Assembly: GCF_035975855.1 (NCBI RefSeq)
Contig: NZ_CP109055.1
Location: 4,650,001 to 4,714,000, forward strand
Origin: Streptomyces sp. NBC_01304
Lineage (GTDB): Bacteria > Actinomycetota > Actinomycetes > Streptomycetales > Streptomycetaceae
Length of the DNA: 64,000 nucleotides
Direction of reading: 5' to 3'
Shown here one piece after another: positions 19,621-27,850 of the stretch; the stretch's first letter is position 1, and the number at the start of each line of letters is the position of its first letter. A program made the translations under genes and the position numbers. The notes under the pieces are model-generated. The model was not told where the DNA came from and did not search any database. It worked only from the letters and a program-made list of their open reading frames with translations.

Positions 19621-19740
19621 AGGCACTGGCAGGCGCCGAAGGGCACTGGCAGGCACTGGCAGGCACTGGCAGGCGCCGAAGGGCACTGGCAGGTGCTGGC
19701 AGGCGCCGAAGGGCACTGGCAGGTGCTGGCAGGCGCCTGA
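19621..19740. repeat. Twelve-unit 10-bp tandem repeat between the SWIM and DUF5691 genes
   Basis: The 120 bp consist of twelve consecutive 10-bp units. The units are variants of AGGCACTGGC, AGGTGCTGGC and AGGCGCCGAA, grouped into a 30-bp higher-order repeat. The array begins 4 bp after the SWIM stop codon and ends about 50 bp before the DUF5691 start. It reads open in several frames only because 30 is divisible by three. Confidence 0.95.
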
Positions 19741-19791
19741 AGAACAGGGCTCCGAAAGAACAGGGCTGAAAGAGCAAACAGGAGGCGCGGC

Positions 19792-21363
19792 ATGAGCACC
19801 ACCACCTGGGAAGACCTCGTCACCACCGCCCTGTTGGGCACCGACCGCCGGGGCCGTACGTCTCCGACTCCCGGCGCGCTCCTCGACGGCGCGGCGCTGC
19901 ACACCGTTCGCCGCCGCGCGGGCCTGCGCCCCGCCCCGGCCGCCTCCCGTCCCGAGCGGGCCGTGCCCGATCTCCGGGACCCGCTGCCCGACGCGGCCAG
20001 AGCGCGGCTGGCGATGCTGCTGTCCGACCGGCCGGGGGTCGGGCAGGGCGGGCGGCGCGGCACCGCCCCCGATCTCACCGAGCTCCTCCCCCAGTGGCTG
20101 ATCGCGGCCAACGACCGCGGTTACGCCGCACCGCCCGAGCTTCTGCCCGCCCTCCTGGACGCGGCCCGGGGCCGCACCGATCTGCGCCCGCAGGCACTGC
20201 TCTTCGCGGGCCCCCGCGCGCTCTGGCTGGCCCGGCTCAACCCGGACTGGAAGTTCGCCCTGCGCACCGCGCCGGGCGGCTCCGCGCTGCCCTCACCCGA
20301 GGACACCGCAGGGGTGCAACAGCTGTGGAACGAGGGGCTGTTCGCGGAGCGCGTCGCCCTGCTCGCCGCCGTGCGGGCGCACGACGCCCGGGCCGCGCGG
20401 GAGCTGCTCGCCGCCACCTGGCCCAAGGAGCGCGCCGAGGACCGCCTGATGTTCCTCGATTCGCTGCGCACCGGCCTTTCGGACGCGGACGAGCCGTTCC
20501 TGGAGCAGGCCCTGAGCGACCGCAGCCGCAATGTCCGGGCCACCGCGGCGGAGCTGCTCTCCGCGCTTCCCGGCTCGGCCCTCGCCGCCCGCATGGCCGC
20601 CCGCGCCGCGTCCTGCATCGCCCTGGATCCCGCCCGCAGCGGCATCACCGTGGAGGCGCCGCACGAGTGCGACGGAGCGATGGAGCGGGACGGCATCAGC
20701 CCGACCCCGCCGGCCGGGCGGGGCGAACGCTCTTGGTGGCTGGGCCAGTTGGTGGAGTCGGCGCCGCTGGCGACCTGGTCGCGGCGGCTCGGCGGGCGCC
20801 GGCCGGAGGAGATCGTGGGGCTGCCCGTGTCCGACGACTGGCAGGGCGAGCTGCACGCGGCCTGGTGCCGTGCGGCGGTGCGGCAGCGGGATGCCGACTG
20901 GGCGCGGGCGCTGCTCGGCACCCCGGCGTCCCCGGACGCGGGCGGGCCCGGCGCGGTCTCGCTCGCCGAGCGCGCCAAGCTGCTCACGACGCTGGAGGCC
21001 GGCGAGCGGGCCGACTGGGTCGCCGGATTCATCGCCGTGCACGGCCTGTCCGAGGCCTTCCAGCTGCTCGGCGGGTGTGCCGTGCCCTGGTCGGAGCCGC
21101 TCGGGCGGGCCGTGGTCGATGCGCTCAACATCGCGCGGGACGCGGGGAGTTACCCCTGGAGCTTCAGTGGGGTGATGGGGCTGGCCGAGCGCTGTCTGGA
21201 TCCTGCGCAGGCCACTCGGCTGGAGAGCCTGGCCACGTTGCCGGACGAGCCGGAGGACGGGTCGCCGGGGGCGGTGGGGTACTGGTCGGAGGCGTTCCAG
21301 CGTCTGGTGGGTACGTTGCGGTTGCGGGCCGCGATGAGGGCGGAGCTGGCCGGCCCCGGTTGA
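19792..21363 (+). CDS. DUF5691 family protein
   Basis: The protein has 523 residues. The conserved N terminus is WEDLVTTALLGTDRRG, and a series of helical repeats follows with HEAT-like wording (FLEQALSDRSRNVRATAAEL and LLSALPGSALAARMA at about 240-265). An ideal AGGAGG lies 7-8 nt before the ATG. The family has no known biochemical role. It regularly accompanies a SWIM protein and the MoxR/DUF5682/vWA genes, so I infer a scaffold or partner in the same process. It is co-directional with the SWIM gene, and the 10-bp repeat array lies between them. Confidence 0.88.
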   Translation: MSTTTWEDLVTTALLGTDRRGRTSPTPGALLDGAALHTVRRRAGLRPAPAASRPERAVPDLRDPLPDAARARLAMLLSDRPGVGQGGRRGTAPDLTELLPQWLIAANDRGYAAPPELLPALLDAARGRTDLRPQALLFAGPRALWLARLNPDWKFALRTAPGGSALPSPEDTAGVQQLWNEGLFAERVALLAAVRAHDARAARELLAATWPKERAEDRLMFLDSLRTGLSDADEPFLEQALSDRSRNVRATAAELLSALPGSALAARMAARAASCIALDPARSGITVEAPHECDGAMERDGISPTPPAGRGERSWWLGQLVESAPLATWSRRLGGRRPEEIVGLPVSDDWQGELHAAWCRAAVRQRDADWARALLGTPASPDAGGPGAVSLAERAKLLTTLEAGERADWVAGFIAVHGLSEAFQLLGGCAVPWSEPLGRAVVDALNIARDAGSYPWSFSGVMGLAERCLDPAQATRLESLATLPDEPEDGSPGAVGYWSEAFQRLVGTLRLRAAMRAELAGPG

Positions 21364-21390
21364 TGGGCGGGGTCGGACCCGTGGGCGTCG

Positions 21391-21496
21391 CGGGGCTGCG
21401 CCCCGGACCCCTTCTTCTGCCCCTCCCCGCCCCTTCCCGTAAGGCTGCCGCCGGCTTCGAGAAGCAAAAGATTGTCCTCAAACGCCGGACGGGCTG
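21391..21496 (+). repeat. Dispersed intergenic repeat, copy 1
   Basis: Between the convergent DUF5691 and icmB genes is a GGGGCTGCGCCCC hairpin, a pyrimidine-rich CCCCTCCCCGCCCCTTCCCG block (21420-21439), CTGCCGCCGGCTTC, and then CCTCAAACGCCGGACGGGCT (21476-21495). The same modules in the same order occur twice near 51.4-51.6 kb. It is a dispersed Streptomyces-type intergenic element. Confidence 0.8.
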
Positions 21497-21530
21497 AAGA
21501 GACGCGGGCGAGCTTGGGAATCAGCCCGAA

Positions 21531-21947
21531 TCACGCACCCGCAGGCTGCCGCACATTCGCCCGTACCCACTCCACGATCGACACCGTCGTCGCCCCGGGC
21601 GTGAAGATCTCCGCGACGCCCTTCTCCTTGAGCGGCGCGATGTCCGCCTCCGGGATGATGCCGCCGCCGAAGACCTTGATGTCCTCCGCGTCGCGCTCCT
21701 TCAGGAGCTCGATGACCTTCGCGAACAGCGTGTTGTGCGCACCCGAGAGGATGGAGAGGCCGATCGCGTCGGCGTCCTCCTGGATGGCGGTGTCCACGAT
21801 CTGCTCGGGCGTCTGGTGAAGGCCGGTGTAGATGACCTCCATACCGGCGTCGCGCAGCGCACGCGCGATGACCTTGGCCCCGCGATCGTGACCGTCGAGA
21901 CCCGGCTTGGCGACCACCACGCGGATCGGACCGGCTGCCACACCCAT
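21531..21947 (-). CDS. icmB: Isobutyryl-CoA mutase small (B12-binding) subunit
   Basis: The protein has 138 residues from the ATG of [14 protein letters not shown]. An upstream in-frame ATG exists, but GGAGG lies 5 nt before the chosen one. The coenzyme B12-binding signature D-x-H-x-x-G is complete (DGHDRG at 18-23, lower axial ligand His20), followed by [12 protein letters not shown] and [11 protein letters not shown]. IcmB pairs with the large IcmA subunit, which is not in this window, to interconvert isobutyryl-CoA and n-butyryl-CoA, feeding polyketide precursors. It could also be annotated as a generic B12-binding mutase subunit. Confidence 0.88.
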   Translation of the reverse strand: MGVAAGPIRVVVAKPGLDGHDRGAKVIARALRDAGMEVIYTGLHQTPEQIVDTAIQEDADAIGLSILSGAHNTLFAKVIELLKERDAEDIKVFGGGIIPEADIAPLKEKGVAEIFTPGATTVSIVEWVRANVRQPAGA

Positions 21948-22307
21948 CACTGCCTCCATGAACCGAGCCCTCTCGCACCTGAACCGGACTCTGTCGAAAC
22001 CTCACCGAGCGCTCTCGGGAAAGGTGAACGAACGTTATCCCCAGCATCCCGTACCCGGCAGTTTCACGGTGCAGAGCGAGGGGGAAATCACACGGTGGGA
22101 CACGTTCGCTATGCGCCACCCCCGCATCACGCGGCCCACGGGCCGCACGGGGACCGGCGCCAAGGGGAGCCGCTTCGAGATCGCCGCACCACCACGCCGT
22201 CAGCCGCACGGCGTGGTGGTGCGGTGGTACTTCCGATCTCCTGCGGCACCCCGTGAGGGCATACGGGGGACAGAGCCGCCTCCCGTGCGCCGTTCGGAGG
22301 TCCGGCC
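21948..22307. promoter_or_regulatory. Divergent icmB / lipase intergenic region with an orphan hairpin
   Basis: I see no convincing gene in this 360-bp stretch. A perfect 17-bp inverted repeat with a 7-nt loop (22184-22200 with 22208-22224) looks like a strong terminator, yet neither flanking gene ends here, since both start outward. A short GTG-started frame runs across it on the plus strand but has no clear family. Confidence 0.5.
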
Positions 22308-23168
22308 ATGCAGGTCGCGAAGGCCCTGACCCTTCTCTTTCCGCCCTGCCTGCGCCGACCAGGCAAGTTCCTCCCCACGCCACATCTGCCACTCTCGCTC
22401 GCCCTCCTGAAGGCGACCGCCCTGGAGCTGGCCGTCCTCGCGGGACACCTCCTCCTCTACCCCTCGGGCATCGCCCCGGACCGGCCCACGGACCCGGCCG
22501 AGCCGTCCCGGCTCCCGGCCAAGAACCCGGCAGCCGCCAGGCCGGTCGTGCTGCTGCACGGCTTCATCGACAACCGCTCGGTCTTCGTCCTGCTCCGCCG
22601 CTCCCTCATCAAGGACGGCAGGCGGCATGTCGTGTCCCTCAACTACTCGCCGCTGACCTGCGACATCCGGGCGGCCGCCCGGCTGCTCGCCGGACATGTC
22701 GAGGAGGTCTGCGCGCGCACCGGACACCACGAGGTGGATGTCGTCGGGCACAGCCTCGGCGGACTGATCGCCCGCTATTACGTGCAACGGCTCGGTGGCG
22801 ACGTACGCGTACGCACCCTCGTCACCCTCGGCACGCCGCACGGCGGCACCCGCGTGGCCGCCGTGATGAGCGCGCACCCGATCGTCCGGCAGATGCGCCC
22901 CGACTCGGACGTCGTCGCCGAACTCACCGCGCCGGCCCTCGACTGCCGTACCCGCTTCGTCAGCTTCTGGAGCGACCTCGACACGCTGATGGACCCCCTG
23001 GAGTCCGCCTGTATCGACCACCCCGACCTGCTCGCGCAGAACGTCCGGGTGACCGGCATCGGTCATCTCGCCCTGCCGGTGCACCCCGCCGTCGCGGCCG
23101 GGATCCGCCAGGCCATCGACTCCGACGAGGCACCGGCACACACGGCGGGCTCGACCTCCGTCGCCTGA
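22308..23168 (+). CDS. Secreted or membrane-associated triacylglycerol lipase-like alpha/beta hydrolase
   Basis: The protein has 286 residues. A hydrophobic segment at about 28-52 (LSLALLKATALELAVLAG, then HLLLY) may be a signal anchor. The oxyanion region VVLLHGF (80-86) and nucleophile elbow GHSLGG (147-152, Ser149) are intact. A likely acid is Asp225 or Asp229, and the catalytic His is His253 in GIGHLALP. TLGTPHGGTRVA is typical of LipA/EstA-type lipases. It is monocistronic and divergent from icmB. The substrate cannot be told. Confidence 0.85.
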   Translation: MQVAKALTLLFPPCLRRPGKFLPTPHLPLSLALLKATALELAVLAGHLLLYPSGIAPDRPTDPAEPSRLPAKNPAAARPVVLLHGFIDNRSVFVLLRRSLIKDGRRHVVSLNYSPLTCDIRAAARLLAGHVEEVCARTGHHEVDVVGHSLGGLIARYYVQRLGGDVRVRTLVTLGTPHGGTRVAAVMSAHPIVRQMRPDSDVVAELTAPALDCRTRFVSFWSDLDTLMDPLESACIDHPDLLAQNVRVTGIGHLALPVHPAVAAGIRQAIDSDEAPAHTAGSTSVA

Positions 23169-23430
23169 CGGCGCGTCAGAACGGGCAGTCGCGTGCGGCA
23201 CACGCACGACTCGCGGTGACCGGAACCGATCGGTCGACCCCCTCCGAGCACCCCAAAATGCCGAACAACATTCGAACGCAGGGCCAAGGCTCTGCCCACA
23301 GTCCGCCGAAAGGCGGCCGATTGCCCGTTTCCTGAAGCCGTGAAACCCCCGGAAGATTGTCGCCGTCGCGTACCGCCGGGTACAGTCACCGCACTGCTCT
23401 GCCCCTGTTGTCGAGGCGAAAGAGAAGTTG
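23169..23430. other. Intergenic region upstream of the M23 peptidase gene
   Basis: No gene is seen. It contains a weak CGTGC/GCACG inverted repeat soon after the lipase stop and an A-rich patch (AACAACATTCGAAC) near 23265. I do not find the ydaO riboswitch motifs that precede the NlpC/P60 gene further on. Confidence 0.3.
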
Positions 23431-24996
23431 GTGAACGACCAGCACGGCTATGCCGCCGGTTACGACGGCTACACCACCGGTGCCTTCGACACCACCTCTT
23501 TCGCTGCCGACCCGTTGTTCGGCGAGCTGCCGGGTGCGTCGTACGACGGCGCCCAGACCGGCTCGTACGCCACCACGCAGACCGCCGCCTACGACGTCGC
23601 CGCGCAGTCCGCGGGAACCGGCCAGTGGGACAGTGCCCAGTGGTCCACCGCGCCCGCCGACCCGTACGCGGCACAGCACGCCGCCTCGTACGAGACCGGC
23701 AGCTACGACACGACCGCCATGTGGGCGACCACCGGTTACCAGCAACTCGCGGACATCCCCGCCCAGTCCGGCCCGGGCACCGGCGAGCAGTGGGACGCCA
23801 CCGGGCAGTGGCAGGCACAGACGCAGGCGTACGACAGCGGCGCGTTCGGCACCGGTGGCTACGGCACGACCGCCTATGACACGGGCGCGTACGACGCCAC
23901 CGCGTGGAACTCGGGCGACACCACGACGACGTACGACGGCTACGAGGCCGCGCCGACCACGACCTTCGAGTCGCCCTTCGCGCAGGAGCAGGCGTTCCAG
24001 CCCGAGCAGCCCTTCCAGCCCGAGCAGGCCTTCGCGCAGGAGCACTCCTTCCCGCAGGAGCCGGCCGCCGAGGACGCGTACGGCCAACAGCCTTTGCCGG
24101 AGCACGAGTTCAGCCCCAGCGAGTTCGCTGGGCAGGCCGAGCCGGACGAGGCCTACGGCCAGGACGACTACCGCCATGACGGCGACGACGACGGCAGCGG
24201 CCCGGCCGACGAGCCCGCCGCGGCCTTCACCCCCTCGGCCCACACGCCCCGCGCGGGCGGCGGGCGGGGCCGGCGGAAGGCGCCCGCCAAGCGGTCCGCG
24301 CTGCTCACCGTCGCCGTGCCTTCGGTGTGCGCGCTCGGTGTCGCCGGTGTGGCCGCCGCCTCGGTGGGCCTCGGCAGCGACCAGGGCGAGACCAAGACGC
24401 AGTCCGCGCCCGACCCGGCGTCGGTCAAGCCGGCCGCGGCCAACAGCAAGCTGGACACCCAGCTGGCCAACCTCTCAGCGGACGCCGACGACTTCGCGGA
24501 CCGGGCGAGCCGCACCCAGGAGCGGATCGACCTCAAGGAACGCCAGGCCGCCGAGAAGAAGCGCAAGGCCGAGGAGGCCGCGCGCAAGGAAGCGATGCGG
24601 CCCAAGTTCGCGCTCCCGGTGAAGCAGCAGGGGCTGAGCGCCTACTACGGGCAGGCCGGCATCAACTGGATGTCCGTGCACACGGGCATCGACTTCCCCG
24701 TCTCGTACGGCACTTCGGTGCTCGCCGCGACGGACGGCACCGTGCGTACGCAGTGGAACAGCGCCTACGGCAACATGGCCATAGTGACCGCCGCCGACGG
24801 CACGGAGACCTGGTACTGCCACCTCTCCAGCACGAAGATCCGCAGCGGGTCGGTGAAGGCCGGCGACGAGATCGCGTTCTCCGGGAACTCCGGCAACTCC
24901 ACCGGGCCGCATCTGCACTTCGAGGTCCGCCCGGGCGGCGGCTCGGCGATCGACCCCCTGTCGTGGCTGCGCAGCCACGGGCTCGACCCGACGTAA
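23431..24996 (+). CDS. M23 family (LytM-type) peptidoglycan endopeptidase with long acidic N terminus
   Basis: The protein has 521 residues from GTG (VNDQHGYAAGYDGY); the preceding TTG is a less likely start. Residues 1-270 are an unusual Tyr/Thr/Gln/Ala-rich cytoplasmic tail with YDTGAYD-type repeats and FQPEQPFQPEQ units. A basic stretch (RGRRKAPAKR) precedes a single transmembrane helix at about 289-313. A coiled coil follows at 340-390 (DLKERQAAEKKRKAEEAARK). The C-terminal M23 domain has the zinc ligands His417 and Asp421 in HTGID, plus His494 and His496 in HLHFEV. This gives a type II membrane protein with the hydrolase outside, cutting cross-links during growth or spore formation. Confidence 0.9.
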   Translation: MNDQHGYAAGYDGYTTGAFDTTSFAADPLFGELPGASYDGAQTGSYATTQTAAYDVAAQSAGTGQWDSAQWSTAPADPYAAQHAASYETGSYDTTAMWATTGYQQLADIPAQSGPGTGEQWDATGQWQAQTQAYDSGAFGTGGYGTTAYDTGAYDATAWNSGDTTTTYDGYEAAPTTTFESPFAQEQAFQPEQPFQPEQAFAQEHSFPQEPAAEDAYGQQPLPEHEFSPSEFAGQAEPDEAYGQDDYRHDGDDDGSGPADEPAAAFTPSAHTPRAGGGRGRRKAPAKRSALLTVAVPSVCALGVAGVAAASVGLGSDQGETKTQSAPDPASVKPAAANSKLDTQLANLSADADDFADRASRTQERIDLKERQAAEKKRKAEEAARKEAMRPKFALPVKQQGLSAYYGQAGINWMSVHTGIDFPVSYGTSVLAATDGTVRTQWNSAYGNMAIVTAADGTETWYCHLSSTKIRSGSVKAGDEIAFSGNSGNSTGPHLHFEVRPGGGSAIDPLSWLRSHGLDPT

Positions 24997-25031
24997 GCCA
25001 GTCAGGCCGAACCCCGCACAGGAGTGGGGCC

Positions 25032-25064
25032 TCCCCTGCTCGAACGTAGTTGAGAGCTTGGGGA
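25032..25064. terminator. Probable terminator between convergent M23 and pcrA genes
   Basis: TCCCC-t-GCTC pairs imperfectly with GAG-a-GC-tt-GGGGA around a central loop, in the 76-bp gap between two convergent stops. The wording (CCTCCCCTGCTCGA ... GAGAGCTTGGGGA) is, from memory, a common Streptomyces intergenic hairpin element. Confidence 0.5.
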
Positions 25065-25072
25065 AGTACGAA

Positions 25073-27685
25073 CTACAGCTTCTCCACCGGCGCGTACCTG
25101 AGCAGCAGCACCTTCGGCTTGGGCTCGCCGAAGTCGATGGTCGCCCGGGCCTTGTCGCCCGCGCCCTCCACCGAGACGACCGTGCCCAGGCCGAACTGGT
25201 CGTGCGTGACCCGGTCCCCCACCGCCAGCGAGACCACCGGCTTGTCGCCCGCCCGTCGGGTCGCGAAGCCCGAGGGGCCGCCGCGCGAGCGGGACGAGGA
25301 GAGCGAGGACAGCGTCGACGTCAGCGACGAGGTGACACCGCTGCCGGAGCCCCTGGATCCCTTGGACGACGGCGCCGGGACCACGGGGCCCGTGCGCCTC
25401 CAGTCCAGGTGCTGGTCCGGGATCTCCTCCAGGAAGCGGGACGGCGGGTTGTACGAGGGCTGGCCCCAGGCGCTGCGCATCGTCGAGCGCGTGAGGTAGA
25501 GGCGCTCGCGGGCGCGGGTGATGCCGACGTACGCGAGGCGGCGCTCCTCCTCCAACTCCTTGACCTGGCCGAGCGATCGCATGTGCGGGAAGACTCCGTC
25601 CTCCATGCCGGTCAGGAAGACGGTGGGGAATTCGAGGCCCTTGGCGGTGTGCAGCGTCATGAGGGTGATGACGCCCGAGCCGTCCTCCTCCTCGTCCGGG
25701 ATCTGGTCGGAGTCGGCGACCAGGGCGACCCGCTCCAGGAAGGCGGCGAGGGTGCCGGGCGTCGCGCCGCCCTCGGCCGGAGCTTCCGCTTCGGCCGGAG
25801 CTTCGGTGTCGGCCGCAGCCTGAGCTTCAGTCCCCGCTTCAGCCGGAGCTTCGCCCTCGGCTTCGCCGTCCCCTTCAGCAGTCGCCGCGTTCGCGTTCTC
25901 CTGCTCGAACTCCAGCGCCACGGCGGCGAGTTCCTGCAGGTTCTCGATGCGGGTCTCGTCCTGCGGGTCGGTGGAGGCCTGCAACTCGGCCAGATATCCG
26001 GTGCGTTCGAGCACGGCCTCCAGGACCGTGGCCGGTCCGGCGCCCGACTCGACGATGGTGCGCAGTTCTTCCATCAGTACGTTGAACCGCCGCACCGCGT
26101 TCGTGGAGCGGGCCGCCATGCCGTACGCCTCGTCGACGCGCTTCAGAGCCTGCGGGAAGCTGATCTTCTCGCGCTGCGACAAGGCGTCGATCATCGCCTC
26201 GGCGCGGTCGCCGATGCCGCGCTTGGGGACATTGAGGATGCGGCGCAGCGGCACCGCGTCCTCCGGGTTGGCGAGGACGCGCAGGTAGGCGAGGACGTCC
26301 CGGACTTCCTTGCGCTCGTAGAAGCGGACGCCGCCGACGACCTTGTAGGGCAGGCCGACCCGGATGAAGATCTCTTCGAAGACTCGGGACTGTGCGTTCG
26401 TACGGTAGAAGACCGCGACGTCGCCCGCCTTCGCGTCGCCCGCGTCGGTGAGCCGGTCGATCTCCTCGGCGACGAACTGCGCCTCGTCGTGCTCGGTGTC
26501 GGCGACATAGCCGGTGATCTGCGCGCCCGCGCCCGCGTTGGTCCACAGGTTCTTGGGGCGGCGGCTCTCGTTGCGCTCGATGACCGCGTTGGCCGCACTC
26601 AGGATCGTCTGCGTGGAGCGGTAGTTCTGCTCCAGGAGGATCGTCGTCGCGTTCGGGTAGTTCTCCTCGAACTGGAGGATGTTGCGGATGGTGGCGCCGC
26701 GGAACGCGTAGATCGACTGGTCGGCGTCACCCACGACGCACAGCTCGGCGGGCTCGATCGCCGGGGCGCCGTCGGCCAACGGGGCGCCCGTGCCGACGAG
26801 TTCGCGCACCAGCGCGTACTGCGCGTGGTTGGTGTCCTGGTACTCGTCGACCATCACGTGCCGGAAGCGGCGGCGGTAGTGCTCTGCGACGTCCGGGAAG
26901 GCGCGAAGGAGGTGGACCGTCGTCATGATCAGGTCGTCGAAGTCCAGCGCGTTCGCCTCGCGCAGCCGTGACTGGTACATCGCGTACGCCTGGGCGAGGG
27001 TCTTCTCGAAGCCGTCAGCGGCTTGACCTGCGAAGTCCTCTTCGTCGATCAGCTCGTTCTTCAGGTTCGAGATCTTGGCGCTGAACGACTTCGGCGGGAA
27101 CTTCTTCGGGTCCAGGTCCAGATCGCGGCAGACCAGCGCCATCAGGCGCTTGGAATCGGCGGCATCGTAGATCGAGAAGGACGAGGTGAAGCCGAGCCTC
27201 TTCGACTCGCGGCGCAGGATGCGCACGCACGCGCTGTGGAAGGTCATCACCCACATCGCGTTGGCCCGGGGGCCCACGAGGTCGGAGACGCGCTCCTTCA
27301 TCTCGCCCGCGGCCTTGTTGGTGAAGGTGATCGCGAGGATCGAGCCCGGGTGGACGTTCCGCTCGCCGAGCAGGTACGCGATGCGGTGGGTCAGCACGCG
27401 GGTCTTGCCGGAGCCTGCGCCGGCCACGATGAGCAGGGGGGCGCCGGAGTGCACCACGGCGGCCCGCTGGTTCTCGTTCAGCCCGTCGAGCAGCGCCGCC
27501 GGGTCCACGACGGGGCGGGGCGCGCCGTCCCGGTAGTGGGACTCCCGCTGCACCGGCGCGTCGAACCGGCCCCCGAAGAGATCGTCCGGGATCTCCTCCG
27601 GGGCGTGCTCCTCGGGGGGCGGCGGGGGCGTCTCGGCCGAGGGCTGGAGGTCCGCCAGGAAGCTGTCGTCAAAGAGGCTGCTCAT
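25073..27685 (-). CDS. pcrA: ATP-dependent DNA helicase PcrA (UvrD/Rep superfamily 1A)
   Basis: The protein has 870 residues. It unwinds DNA 3' to 5' in repair and replication restart. A Pro/Glu-rich N-terminal tail (1-60) precedes LNENQRAAVVHSGAPLLIVA. Walker A is AGAGSGKT at 88-95. Helicase motifs are visible later: DEYQDTNHAQY, GDADQSIYAFRGA, EQNYRSTQTIL, TLHTAKGLEFP and VGITRARERLYL. An acidic Ala/Glu-rich insertion (about 620-650) precedes TPGTLAAFLERVAL. The C terminus (VGDRVTHDQFGLGTVV) is the Tudor-like PcrA tail that binds RNA polymerase. It is slightly longer than usual because of the tail and insertion. Confidence 0.95.
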   Translation of the reverse strand: MSSLFDDSFLADLQPSAETPPPPPEEHAPEEIPDDLFGGRFDAPVQRESHYRDGAPRPVVDPAALLDGLNENQRAAVVHSGAPLLIVAGAGSGKTRVLTHRIAYLLGERNVHPGSILAITFTNKAAGEMKERVSDLVGPRANAMWVMTFHSACVRILRRESKRLGFTSSFSIYDAADSKRLMALVCRDLDLDPKKFPPKSFSAKISNLKNELIDEEDFAGQAADGFEKTLAQAYAMYQSRLREANALDFDDLIMTTVHLLRAFPDVAEHYRRRFRHVMVDEYQDTNHAQYALVRELVGTGAPLADGAPAIEPAELCVVGDADQSIYAFRGATIRNILQFEENYPNATTILLEQNYRSTQTILSAANAVIERNESRRPKNLWTNAGAGAQITGYVADTEHDEAQFVAEEIDRLTDAGDAKAGDVAVFYRTNAQSRVFEEIFIRVGLPYKVVGGVRFYERKEVRDVLAYLRVLANPEDAVPLRRILNVPKRGIGDRAEAMIDALSQREKISFPQALKRVDEAYGMAARSTNAVRRFNVLMEELRTIVESGAGPATVLEAVLERTGYLAELQASTDPQDETRIENLQELAAVALEFEQENANAATAEGDGEAEGEAPAEAGTEAQAAADTEAPAEAEAPAEGGATPGTLAAFLERVALVADSDQIPDEEEDGSGVITLMTLHTAKGLEFPTVFLTGMEDGVFPHMRSLGQVKELEEERRLAYVGITRARERLYLTRSTMRSAWGQPSYNPPSRFLEEIPDQHLDWRRTGPVVPAPSSKGSRGSGSGVTSSLTSTLSSLSSSRSRGGPSGFATRRAGDKPVVSLAVGDRVTHDQFGLGTVVSVEGAGDKARATIDFGEPKPKVLLLRYAPVEKL

Positions 27686-27717
27686 CGCCTACCGAGTCTA
27701 GGCGGCTCCACTGACAG

Positions 27718-27747
27718 CCCGTCCCGGGTTCGCGAACCCGGGACGGG
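27718..27747. terminator. 30-bp perfect palindrome, probable terminator
   Basis: A perfect 15+15-bp palindrome (CCCGTCCCGGGTTCG and its complement) with no loop spacer lies about 70 bp downstream of the minus-strand DUF4232 lipoprotein stop and 33 bp upstream of the pcrA start. It probably insulates pcrA from the upstream gene. Confidence 0.7.
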
Positions 27748-27758
27748 TGGTGACGCTC

Positions 27759-27850
27759 AGAAGTCGTATGGACACGTGGAGTTCCGAGACGTCGCACGGA
27801 TACGCGGAGTTCCGAGTTCCTAGAAGTCGTACGGCTTCTCGGTGTTCCAG
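27759..27850 (-). repeat. Degenerate 30-bp tandem repeat spanning the 3' end of the lipoprotein gene
   Basis: Two close copies (27759-27788 and 27789-27816), and a third more diverged copy inside the coding end (27822-27850), share the AGAAGTCGTAYGG ... GGAGTTCCGAG wording. As a result the codons for the C-terminal PYDF plus stop appear a second time just beyond the real stop. Confidence 0.7.

Noticed and set aside
19621..19740. Possible CRISPR array
   Set aside because: Units are 10 bp with no unique spacers and no cas genes nearby.
19410..20111. Minus-strand frame of ACQCLPVPFGA repeats over the 10-bp array
   Set aside because: The frame is open only because 30 bp is divisible by three; it starts inside the DUF5691 gene and has no ribosome site.
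21907..22329. 140-codon plus-strand frame in the icmB/lipase gap
   Set aside because: It begins inside icmB antisense, has no ribosome site and no recognisable family, and its last part overlaps the lipase start.
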